Shown piece by piece: positions 47,801 through 60,200 of a stretch of 64,000 nt of DNA. A program made the position numbers and the translations under genes. The stretch's first letter is position 1; each line of letters starts with the position of its first letter. Origin of the DNA: Rotaria macrura (taxonomy: Eukaryota; Rotifera; Eurotatoria; Philodinida; Philodinidae). Location of the stretch: contig OENT01000014.1 in the NCBI GenBank assembly GCA_900239685.1, positions 124,001 through 188,000 on the forward strand. The letters run 5' to 3'. The notes below the pieces were generated by a model. That model was not told where the DNA came from and did no database searches. It saw nothing but the letters and a program-made list of their open reading frames with translations.

Positions 47801-49284
47801 TTGTGCCTTTCTTTTTGTTTGGCTTTACTCAAAATCTAAAGAAAAATTAATTTCATATTCAATTATCACTTCTCATCTGATCTGATCATTGATTGAAACA
47901 AACAATAAATAAGCGAACTAATAGAAACAATACTTATTCGATAAAAGAGACGAACAAAACAAAGAATGAGATAGGGGGCGTTACCGATCGATTAGGTATC
48001 GTTGAGGAAGTTTAATTTATGCGAACAATCGATCTCCTAGTGTTTTGCTTTCCGAATCTTTCATTTCTATAATAGTTGTTATATTTCCATATGAATCAAA
48101 ACAATCGGATGTACTGTTATATTCTCGTTCTCTATAGATTAAAAGACATTCTACTTCTAATTTATTTTTCTTAGTGTGACAATGTGATTACTTTCAACTG
48201 ATTTGATGATAGTTCAAATTCTTTATTTCAAAAGAAAGTCAACTTCCGTTGCCTGTTCATTATGATTAGAGATATAATTTGGATAAACTAGCTAAGCATA
48301 ATTAGATGTGTAAATAGAATTTTATTCTTTGCTTGATAAACTATTTCATTTATCTTTTGCTCAATAAAACCATGTTTTGTGTTTAGATCTCTTCATTTGA
48401 TCGTTCGTAGACAATTATCTTTACAACATAACTATAAAAACACATTTTCCATCATCGACACAATTTAATCTTGTTTTGCTACAGCCAAGAAACAGTCGAT
48501 TACATTACATATAGACTGTTATTTAGACAACATGTAATATCAATACAAATATATAATCGATGCAATTGACTAGTAGAGAGTGAAGGTTGCGGGATGTTTA
48601 TTCTAAATGACCAATTTTGTTTTTGATTTTTAGAGTTAATTCTCCATACTATTGAGCAATATACAACAGATGTTACCGGTAAGCAAGTGCAACGATAATT
48701 TTCCTCGGTTAACATTTTTATAAGTATGATATTCAACTAGATTTTTAAAAAACATTGATAATTGATTCCGAAGCATTAACAGATGATAATTGAAAAATGT
48801 TTTGTGAAAAAACAATTGCTCGAATGATATTTCTATTATTATTTTTAAAGTCGGTATATACAAAAAAAAAGAAAGGCGTCTTCTAATATTCCAATATCAT
48901 GTCGATTAATCACAGAGAACGAGTGTTCTAAAAACTATACTTAGTCTGTCTTTTTTTTTTCAATCTCGGTTATTTAGTATTTTCTTGTCGATTGACTTCT
49001 GTATATTCTATTTCGTATAAGTAAAACAGAAAAACGAAGGTCATAATAGAAATAAAGAGTATAAGAAATGTGAAGTGATTTTTTTCCTTCTTTTCATATT
49101 CCTTCTCCAAAGCAAATAATTGAGACAGAAAGACAAGATGCCGTCCGTATTTCTTTTTTTTTAGACCATAAGCGAACACGAGAGAATGTAAAGGAGAAAA
49201 AGAGAAGAAATAGAACAGAGCGCGGTCACATTTTTTTTATTTGAACGAGTTGTCATTACATTCTACTTTTTATTCAGGTGAATA
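47801..49284. other. Divergent intergenic region, E-protein and EF-hand gene
   Basis: 1.5 kb between the two start codons, probably containing both promoters and untranslated exons. Short minus-strand ORFs at 48500-48863 and 48970-49179 have no recognisable features. Confidence 0.5.
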
Positions 49285-49801
49285 ATGTCACTTACTGAAG
49301 AACGCATCGATGAAATGAGAGAAATCTTTTCCATGGTTGATGATGATGGTGATGGTTCAATAACACGTTCACAACTTGCTCTTTGTCTTCGTGCAATGCA
49401 ATATCCTATTAGTAATGATGAAATAAATGGTTTAATGAAAAAATTCGATTCCGAAAAAACAGGTCACATTAATTTTCCTCAACTATTACAAATTATCGGC
49501 GCTACTGAACAACCGAATTCTACAAAACAAACTCAAACAATTCTTTCTGCTTTAAAATTATTCGATACAAATAATGATGGTACGACTATTTCATTGATTT
49601 AGTTATATGTCAATTTAACTTTATTTTTCTCGTTTTCCTACAGAAACGATATCTGAAAATGATTTTCGATTTTTAATGCAACAAACAGGTGAACAATTAT
49701 CGAAAGATTCTGTTGATGATATGATTAAAGCGACTGATGCTCGAATGAAAAATGGCCGTATTCAATATCGTAAACTTGTGTCTACACTTATTCATTTATA
49801 A
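49285..49801 (+). CDS. Calmodulin-like EF-hand protein
   Basis: Two exons, 49285-49579 and 49644-49801, encode 150 aa, the usual calmodulin length. Start MSLTEERIDEMREIFSMVD corresponds to the calmodulin N-terminus. The first EF-hand loop DDDGDGSITRSQ has the ligand spacing of a working loop but ends in Gln instead of Glu. Loop two (DSEKTGHINFPQ), loop three (DTNNDETISEND) and loop four (DARMKNGRIQYR) all lack one or more of the usual ligands or the final Glu, so calcium binding is probably reduced or confined to the first and third sites. It could be a centrin/calmodulin-type ciliary protein or a myosin light chain. It lies tail-to-tail with the coiled-coil gene, 73 bp between stops. Confidence 0.85.
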
Positions 49802-49874
49802 AAACAACGAAATTTTCAAGAATATCATTTATTTTATTTATAAAAAAAAGAACATATATTTGACTAGAGAACTA

Positions 49875-52800
49875 TTATTTAGTTTCATTTGTTAATTGAA
49901 CAATTTTATTTGAATTTCCACCATTTTGCAAATATTCAATTTGCAAATTAATAATATGATAACGCAATTGTACTATAGTTTTTTCATATTCTTTTAATTT
50001 TGTTTTGAGCTTTGTATTTGTATCATGTAAATCATTATTATAGATTTTCCATTCATCTAGAAGTATACGATAACGTTGATCATACGTTGTTTTTAATTGT
50101 TCGATTTGTGTTTGATGTTCGTCAATTAAAAGCAGTTGTTGTTGATTTTGTTTGGTTATCTTTAAAGAATAGACATGAAATTGAACAAAATACTAATGAT
50201 AATTTTTACTTGTTCATAAAGTCGATGAATTTCATCATTGTATTGTCGTTTTATTTCTTCATATTGTCGAACATTTAAAGATGTTTTTTCTCGTTGACGA
50301 TGTTCATTTTCACGTTTTGCAATATACTGACTACATTTATCATTAGCACGTGTTAATTCTTCTATTTTTTGTTCCAACATACGTCGTTCATCATTCGATA
50401 GCTAAGTTTTTTTCAAATGAAAACAAGCAATAATTTATATGAACTATACACGATCTGTCATTTTTTGTTAACATTCAATTTTTACCTATGAAATCACCTT
50501 CGTATGATGGGGAAAAGTTAAAGATCAAGCTGAGATAGTTCGTTGAAGTTTCATGTCAAAGACGAAATTTTTTTTGCGTAGAAGAAACCTTACCTACATT
50601 AGATTTGAATAAAGCTACTGAAGAATAGGTCGCATTTTTGATTGTTTGTGAGGAAATATTTCGAAATAGAGTGTATGTTTTTCCTTCGAACGATCAAACA
50701 TATTCAAACAACAATGTTATTTGTCAGACGTAATTTGATGATTTTGCTTTGAATTAATTTTCTGTTCTCGGAAAGGTCACAGAAAACATACTCATGTGAC
50801 ATTATCTGGTTAATATCCGTTTGTTTTTCCCCGGCATTGACATACCATTCAAAATTTTGAATTGATTTTTTCCATTTCATATTCGTACAAAAACAGAACG
50901 ATAATAGAATCTCGACATAATATCGTTTATCTTAGAATATTAATATCGTAGGGTTTTCTTTTTTATAACGATTTCTATTTTTCAACAAAATCAAACTTTG
51001 ATAGTATTTGAGATTGTTGTTGTTTTTTCATCTGTAATGATTACCATTGATTTCTAACATGTATTACAGTTATATCTACTCGTGTGATATGTTTGAATTT
51101 TCATTCGTAATAGTAATATTTCGTACAAATAATAGTCGTGATGAATGTAGTAATCAAGTACTTCAACAATTTCTAGTAGTCGACTAAGCATTGACCAGAG
51201 GGATCTGCATTCACAAAATATAGTATCTAATAGAAACATCACTTTTGTTCATGTAGTTGATTGACATACAATAGACTATGACAAAAAGAATGGAAATTCT
51301 GAACTCGTTCATTTCTCGACAGTAGAATTTCAAGACGTAAGATTGTTCATAGGCTGACATCCTCATCATTAGAAGTTCATTGAAGTGTAAATCGTCGGAA
51401 AGAAGATTTGGTTGATTTGTCAATCAATATGCATCTGTGCATTGTACAAATTTTTCGAAGTTTCTAATCTGAATAAAATTTTCACTTACAAAATTGACTT
51501 GTTCAAAGTTGAGCAGTCTTCAATTTTTAATACAAGTATTGGTTGAAAGATTCTTATCTCTTTGATTGGAGATAGTAAACATGTACCAAGATAGACGTTC
51601 TATTTTTACTAAGTCTCACGAACGATTCACTGACAACTGTTGGTTTCCGAAAGAGATTTGATTGTGACGAACGTTTTCTCGTGAGATTTATCGAAGCAGA
51701 CTAGTCGAATAATTAAATATTCGAGTACGTTGAACATACTATAGTCTCTGAGAAAAATAACGAACTGATTCACAAATAACATGCCAGCAAAATATAAACA
51801 TCTCATATTTGATAATATTAATCATTCATTTACCTGTTGTGTTTGAAAAGTTTTTATTGTCTTTTCATACTCGGCAATGATTTGAGTCTAGATAAAAATA
51901 AATGATTTTTGATGTAAGCAAATCAAAGTTTTAACTACTTTTTCTATATTAAATTCTTCTTGTTTCGATGCAATCAATGAACATATCATTTGTTTGTTTT
52001 TTTCAAGAACTTGCTCATACTGTGCAATATATTCATTCTCCATTTGTTCGATTTTTCTTTTATAATCATTTTCTTTCTCAACAAGAGACTTTTTAACTTG
52101 TTCTTTAAATGAAATAACTTTCGTTTGAAAACTGTCAATCATTTGTTGTTTCAAATTCGGTAATTCAATTTTTAATTTATTTAATTCATCGAAATACTGA
52201 TCACGTTCGGATAAAACTTTATTTAATTTTTCATTCGATATATTTGTTGTTAACAATGATAGACGATCATTCATTTCTTGTTTTAAATTATTTAAATCAA
52301 ATTTTAAACTATTAATTTCAATTTGTTTACTATTTAATTTTAATTTATAATCATCGATTTCGTTTTGTAATTGCTTTAATTTTTTATCGTCATCAATGAA
52401 ATCCTATAATAATAGTTGTAAAGCAAAAAGAATCAATATAATTTTCTCAATGAGCAAGACAATTTACTGTTTGAAGTTTTACACATGTCATCATTGGACG
52501 TTTCGTCAATTCCTTAATATGATTTTCATATCGACTCTTTTCACTTGAATAGAATTGCTCACGTTCATTGTGTTGACTTTGTAATTGATTCAATTGATTG
52601 GATTTTCTTGTTAATTCATCAACTAGTTGAACATTTTGTTTTTTCAATGTTTCTATTTGTAGTTCATTTCTATCATCCGTTACCTAAAGAAAAGATGAAG
52701 AGAACTGTTGCATCACATATATTCGCAGATGAATGAGCAAGACACAAGTTAAATTTTCATAAGTTTATTTCGTATATTGTCTAAAAAAAATGGCTTGCGT

Positions 52801-54025
52801 TAAAAGAACGAGAGTAGATCTATCAGTCAACACTTTGACGATCTATTTTTGACAGTTTCATTTCATTTTTTGAATTTCTTGGTTACAAGATTTATAAATG
52901 TGATAATTGATCCAAAATATTTAAGAAATTTCAAAATCAACTACATATATTTTTTATTCTAGTCGATTGTTAGGTTTTAAATGAGACTATAAGCCGTGAA
53001 CAAAGTTATCGGTGTTTCCTCATGATGAGAATATATATATATGCTATTCCGTCTTTTCGTTACATGAAATTCGTTCGTATTCATTGATGATTGACAAGGA
53101 TGACTTGTTCGATTCTATGTGTGTTTTTTGTTTTTAGCAAAACGAGTCCCATGATTGAACATGATATTTATGAATTCTCGATGTTTCTCAGTGACAATAA
53201 GAAAGACTCTTGAACATCAAGATAGCTCCTAGACGTCTGACTAGGGATCTAAGCTGACAATTGTAAAGTAGTTTATCTATAATCGAATAGAATCTTTCTT
53301 ACTGTTTGTGTGAAAACATTGGTCATCAATGGTTTTTTATTTATTTTAACTAATTGTTCATATTCTATTTGTATCTTATCTAGTTTTTCTTGAAGATTTT
53401 GCTCATGTTGACGAATATCATTCATTTGTTCATCAACATGACATTTTTCGTCGTAAACAGTTTCATACATTTGTTTTAGTGTTAACATTTCCATTTGTTG
53501 TTCACTTGTTTTATTGGTTAATTGTTCAATTTTCGTTTCATAGTCTAGACGAAGTGAAAAACATTTCTGTTCATATTTTTCATTCAATTCACTTTTTTGA
53601 TGTTCATATTCTAATGCATTTCTTCGATAAACTTCTTCATTCATGACATATTCAGTTATACGATGACGTAAGGTTTCATTTTCTTGTTGAAGATGAATAT
53701 TATTTTCTAATTGTGGTATGTTTTCCAAACTGAAATGAAAACCAAAGAAACGATAAAAGATGTTCTATGACGATAAAGAATTCTACGTTTGAATCGGTAA
53801 TTGGTCATTATCATCGTCGTCATCTTCAAATGTATGTTCATCATTGTCGGTATTTGATAATGATTGACTATCAAATGCATTAGCAAGCATTTGTTGAATT
53901 TCTTCTGGATTTTCAAATTCTTCTTCGCATGTTGATAAATCATGTTGATGTTGATTCTCATCTATTGCATCTGCAAGTGCAGGATTGAGTATTAGACTAA
54001 CACCTGAATTACTAATACTATCCAT
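49875..54025 (-). CDS. Long coiled-coil protein, possibly centrosomal or ciliary
   Basis: Seven exons: 53787-54025, 53303-53729, 52468-52683, 51939-52403, 51834-51887, 50210-50401, 49875-50159; 625 aa. Residues 1-80 are acidic and disordered (FEDDDDDNDQLPIQT). The rest is almost continuous charged heptad-like helix (ENETLRHRITEYVMNEEVYR, LNNLKQEMNDRLSLLTTN, EIKRQYNDEIHRLYEQ), ending VQLTNETK. Two successive exons end in similar segments, KKPLMTNVFTQT and KRPMMTCVKLQT, each just before a phase-0 intron; the first has the TQT core of dynein light chain LC8 ligands. I do not recognise the family. The acidic start plus long coiled coil resembles CEP152-type centriole proteins, but this is weak. 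It shares a 234-bp upstream region with DNAI3, which hints at co-expression with ciliary genes. Introns at 50402-51833 and 52684-53302 are long. Confidence 0.8.
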
Positions 54026-54259
54026 TAAGAATGAATTTGAATTGAATGTTCATCGGATTATCTATTTCGTTCGTCTTAGTTTCATACATTATATATTGAT
54101 AAGTTCGTTTTTTCAAACAAAGAAATAATGTAAATCAACGCATACTATGCCGACATCTATGAAACATCGAAATCATCGTTGTCATAGTACTTGTTGGTAA
54201 TAATGGCGAAAAGAAATCATTCTTGATAATCTAGTATTCTTATTTGTTAAATTAAGAAA
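54026..54259. promoter_or_regulatory. Short bidirectional promoter region, coiled-coil gene and DNAI3
   Basis: Only 234 bp separate the two divergent start codons, so the promoters must overlap. No specific motif such as an RFX X-box can be claimed by eye. Confidence 0.5.
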
Positions 54260-57200
54260 ATGAGTGCTCCTCGAACACCAACAAAATCAGCACGTTCAAA
54301 AGAAAGTGAAGCGAGAAATTCTCGAGGTTCATTAGGTCAAGTTGTTACACCGCCAATAGGCAGTGCTCAACGTCGTAGTGCTACTGGTTCTCAACTTGGC
54401 TCGCCCAGTGTCCGATCAGGTGTTGGCAGTGCTACTTCACCGTCGGCAGCACGCGATAAACTTAATTCAGCAACCAATAGACCAAATCCAACGAGTCCCG
54501 TACCAGGTATAGATATTTTATCGAGCAATAAAGAAAAAGAAGTCTGAATTTTGAATATCATTTTTTCAACAGTTAAATCACCGACTGAACGAGAGGAAGT
54601 TGCAGAAAATGCTCAATGTAAGAGATGTGAATTAATCTATGCATTTGATCGTTGTTCATTTGTTTTTTTTGTTTCTTGATGTCTAGTTTTACCATCTGGC
54701 ATTCAATCAATATTTATATCATCAACAACCCAACAAACGATGGGATTATGTGTTGATGAAGATTTAACACAAGAGAATAATACGAAAATGATTAATAAAG
54801 AAATTCTTCTTAGTGATATACAAACAAATGGACAAGGATCAAATTTCTATGACTTTCAACAACAAATACAGGTTTTGTAATGGTTATATTTTTAAAAGAT
54901 TGCTAATTCTTTTATTATTACATCATTAGAGTTATCCAGAAAGCGAAATACCTATTATTTACGATTATGATTATTATTATTCACAGAATTTTCGTATGTA
55001 AAACTATTCATTATATTATTATTATCAATCCGAAAAATGTTTCTAGTCATTTGTTTTGATCCAAAGTTGAAGAAATTCATTGAAAATGTAAGTTAGAGCT
55101 ACATATTCCTATAGATAAAATATAGACAAAAGTTCTTCAATCGAGAAAATTTTCATGAATCGTATATTAGACGTTAAATCAATTCCTTTTTTTTTATTGT
55201 TGACATTGTTATTTGAGAACTGATAAACAAAAAAATCAAGATTTCCTTCGCTTGGCAATTGAAATGAACTCAGCTTCTAACACATTTGATTTTCAAGACT
55301 TCATAATCTGCAAATGAATTTCATATATCCATCAAAAGATCGAGACGTTGTCTAAGTTTTTTTATTAAATGTTTGTACATCTTTGAAATTTTATTCAATG
55401 AATTTTTCAAAAAGCATTTTTTGAAGTCTTAAAAATTTTATAGAATCAAATTTTGTAAGTTTTGCTTTTCTATGGATTTGCTTAATATTTCTCCGTAACG
55501 TATAAGAAGAGTTAGAAAAATGAACAAATACAATAAAACCAATAACAAATATCTCCCATGACGATGTTAGAAGAAAAGAAACAAATATATAAATATATTT
55601 TAGCCACCTGCAACATATCCAATACAAGAATCCGACGAAATCGAACCGTATATTCCACCTGTATCAAAGAAATGGATATCACTTGGAAGTGAAGTTGAAA
55701 TTGATAGTGAACAGTTAATTGTTAATCGACCTCTTGTAAGGATTTCGTAATTCGAAATAAATATGTGACGAACTTTGTATTCTGTTATCTGTTTAAATAG
55801 AAACGTTTGAAAATAAAAGTTCCTGCTCGTGCATCGACAACAGTAGCACCGAATGAAAAATTTAAAGATGTTGATCCTGATATTGATCGTAAAAAGAATT
55901 TTGTCAGCATCGAACAATATGAAGATAAGCAATTCGATTTCAGAAAAATGGAACTTGAGCTTGGTGTTCAGGTTTTTACTAGTCTTATTTCGTTTTTCGA
56001 TGAACATTATTCATGTTAAGAAATGATTTGAAATAAATAGGCTGCACCTGACTATCGTGAAAATTGCTCACAAACAATTTGGCGCTATCCAAAAAATCAA
56101 TGGACTCAATATGAAGCACGTACATTTACCGAAGAGGAAAAAGCAAAATCGATGACAGATACTGAATTAATCAATATGATTCTTAATTCTAAAGATTTGT
56201 AAACTGTGATGTTGAATTTTGAATGAAAAAAGTAATAGATGTTTGTTGAATTTAGATTCAAAGAAGCACTTCAACAAAATATAATACAAGATCCATTGTA
56301 TCTTGATTGGAAAGAACTAGGTGGTAATCTGGATGGATTAGGTGGCCCAGGAGATTCACATCTAAAAGTATGTTCATTTGTGAACTATTTAAAAAAAAAG
56401 ATATTTAGATCTAGTTGTCTTTGTGCATATTCGATTGAGTTCGATCTTTGAAAAAAAAATATATTTTGCATATTCGAGCAATCTTTATCTCATAAGATTT
56501 AGCAGGATTCAATGACAAAAGTTAGAAAATATCAATAAAAATTAAATGAAACCAAAAGCATAAAATCTTGATATTCTGAATAAAATTTGCGAGTTATTAT
56601 TTACTTATTCAAATAGTAATTTCTTTTCCTATGATAGAAAATAGTATTAATACAAGATTTCATTTTAACCTTTTACCCCTCAAACAGTTATCAGAAGAGT
56701 CACTGATAAAATAACTTTATAAATAGAGTATTAATCTGCCTATTATACCAATAATGTGATCTGAACTGTAGAGAGAGTTTCCATCTATTTGCGTAGAACC
56801 ATCGAATTGATCAAGGAAAAGTACCGTTGAGAAATGGCATCGAACTTCCCAGTTACCCTTGATTTAGTTTTCTTTGAAATCGTTATTGAATGAGCAATAA
56901 CAACATCTATGCAATATTATTGGAGTAATGAAAAAAGGGAAGGAAGGAACTCATCAAAATGAATGCCTAAAAACTTCTTTTTTTCATCTATCTCTATACA
57001 TGGGCATCTATTTTACTTTGTACCATATTATAACCTCTAAAGACATTTAATTCATATAAAATACTATTTCAACTTGCCATGAGTTAGGATTTATAACACA
57101 TATATTAACTTTATCCTTAATTCCTCTTCAACTAAACAATAGTGATTCCATGGTCAGCTACATTCCTTAGCATGTGTAAATCATCGATTTATCACGAGAG

Positions 57201-60200
57201 TTTAAAAACAAATCTAGTCAAACAGTGGACTTAGACATCTACTAATAAATCACAGGAACTTCGAAAGATATCTGTTGACTATAGGTATAGAACTATTTGT
57301 TTGAAAAAAAGTCGAATTTTCTCATATTTTTCAAAATTATCGACTTTGGAGACCCATTATATAAAAAATATTTTTTTTACCAATCAATAGCTCATCAAGT
57401 TTAATAGAAAAAATTTTCTTCACGATCTCAAATCCCATGCTTCCCTATACGCAGATTTCAAATAACTTTATGGCATGGTATACGCGAAAGTGTTATGGAA
57501 TATTCGTCTGGCGATAAATATTTCCATTGAAAGATTATATTTGAGTCGAATCTATATTCAATATGTAAATCTATATTAGCTAAAGATACTCTGAAAAATC
57601 ATCGTATCCAAAATGTGTATAGTATAGCGAAAATATTGAATTCTTTTTAAATAAATATCTTGTGCACGTCTGATCATAAACATTCATCAAAACAATAGTG
57701 CTCTTTCTTATTTCAACTTGAATTAGTTTTATATAGAAATGGATCAAAATAGATTGTACTTTGCATGGATCATATAAATTGTCGTATGCTAAATTTAAGT
57801 ATGTTTCTGAAAATAAGTGGAAATTAATATCAGCTTTTCTAATGTTTGATGAGTGGAATGATTACGGTAGTGATTTTGAAAACATTCTTAATTTTGACTA
57901 TTTCCGCAGAAAAATACTATAGAGAGCAACACAGTTCAGCCTCTCATGCATAGAGGTTCGAGTGAGAAGTAATTTCCCGCTTGCATAGTTACCCTTCTAT
58001 GATGTAAATCTGATAACGAAAAAGGAACTTCTGATAATCTAGATATTTACATAGTAAACTCGCTAATTGAAGTTTAATTTGCCATTACATCGAAAAACTG
58101 TAAAATTTTGACGAAAAAAACGCAATATTTCCCTTCAAAAGAAAGCATGCATCATTTTCTATCTTATCTATACGAATACAAACGAGAAGAGAAAAGTCAT
58201 TCAATATTTAGACGGTTGACATTTAATATTGTAACAATATTTCAATTGTAAAGCAAGTTTTCCATTATTTTTCATATGGAAAATTTTGTTAACACATATG
58301 AAAAGTTTTAAAGGCGAGTTCTATCTAGATACATATCATAATTTACAAAACTTAAAGTAGATATTTTAAGTCTTAATTTTATTTGAAAAAAAACCAGGAA
58401 TATCAATCATTCTCATCGATAAAACAATCTCGAGATAAAGTTGTTACTTGTGTTCAATGGCATCCAACTATACGAGGTACTTTTCTTATGCTTTTTTTAT
58501 GATAAAACAAAATGAATCTAAAGATTCTATGTATCCAAGGTATTATTGCTGTATCACTTGCCAATGGATTAGGTTTTGATGAACGAATCGATAATCTTAC
58601 TCGAACGACTACATCACCATCGTTGATTCTTATTTGGTCATTTGTTGATCCGATTCAACCAAAAGTATTTCTTGGAATGCGATTCGGCTCACTGACACAT
58701 ATAAATATATGTTCTTTTTTTCTCATCTAAAGTTATATTTAGAAGCACCTGATGATATTCAGTGTTTTCAATTTTGCCCTACAGATCCACATATTATAGC
58801 TGGTGGTTGTGTTAACGGACAAATAGTTATGTGGGATATAAAAGAACATGAAGAACGTATTAGAAATCCACGCGGTGATCATCGTGATAAAGATTTATTT
58901 ATTGTAAGATAAAGCAAGAAGTCTCGTTCATATTTCTATAAAACGATTATGTAATATTGATTGATTTAGCCTGGTTTTGAAGATGAAAATTTTTTTCAAA
59001 CACCAAACATTCGTTTTTGTGCTGTGTCAAGTATTGAACATGGTCATTCAGAGCCTGTATCTGATCTTCAGTGGATTCCAGATCACTATCAAGTATGAAT
59101 CAATGGGAAGAAAGTCTATTGTTTATACATACTTCCATCTATTGATTCTAGGTAACACCACAAGGTTTACCAACCGAGAATCTTGCTATGAATTGTTCTC
59201 AAATAATGACATGTGCATTTGATAGGTAAAAGAACTCATAGATAGTATCTTTGTTGTTCTTCAATTTTCATTTCAATATTTAGTCAAGTTCTATTTTGGG
59301 AAACACGAGTACCACGTGGTGGTGTAAAACCATTGTCAAAAAAAGAAAGAGATATTGCTAATCCGATGGGTGTTCCATTAACATTCAAACATTTAGATCT
59401 CACATGGAGACCATATCTACGTGTAAGTAGCAAACGTTTTTAAAGCGTCACTATTCTAACGAGAAAAAAATATATTAGAATGTAATATTTGAGAATGACT
59501 TCCGTAGTTTTCTATCTATTATAAACATTAATGAATACCTTGAATTTTAATATTTTACGAGAGAACTAATCCTTTTACAATGGTTTCTATTGAACAAGAT
59601 TAATCAACTGCGTATTTCCGATAAAGCAAATTTAAAACTTTTCTTAGAACATGTGGATTGTGGACTATTAGTTTTCAACTTGAACTTTGCCATAAGAAAA
59701 TCTCTTCGCTAAGATTATTATTTCACCACTATGAACTCGGTAATCATTGTTCTTCTTCAAAAATAAAAACAATAGAAAAACTAGTCATGATCAGATAAAC
59801 TCATCTTGTCAAGAAACTTATCGATGTCAAATTCGAAGTACAAAGGTCGAAGGAGACATTTCACATTACATCTAAGCACAGGAGCAAAATTCTTCTCTTG
59901 AAGAAATTGTGTATGATTTCGGTTGTCTACTATTAATATCTTGTAGAACATAAGTAATCGAGTTATTCACTGATGTTTTTAATATAAGATATTCATTTCA
60001 ATTCGTACTCAAGATATAGACTTCAATTTATATTCTCGTTAGACTTAAATATTACGTTTTTCAGATCACATTGCAAAGTCCAGAAACTGGATCAGCTGAT
60101 TTTGCTCCTCGAAAATTTACTGTTCGTGAAACGCAAGGTGACCGAGATGTTTGTATGTATAGATGAGCAAGCGTCGTAGACGAAAGTTATCATTTTTCGA

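Noticed and set aside
53707-53961. 84-codon minus-strand ORF overlapping the first coiled-coil exon
   Set aside because: A shadow in another frame of the real exon at 53787-54025.
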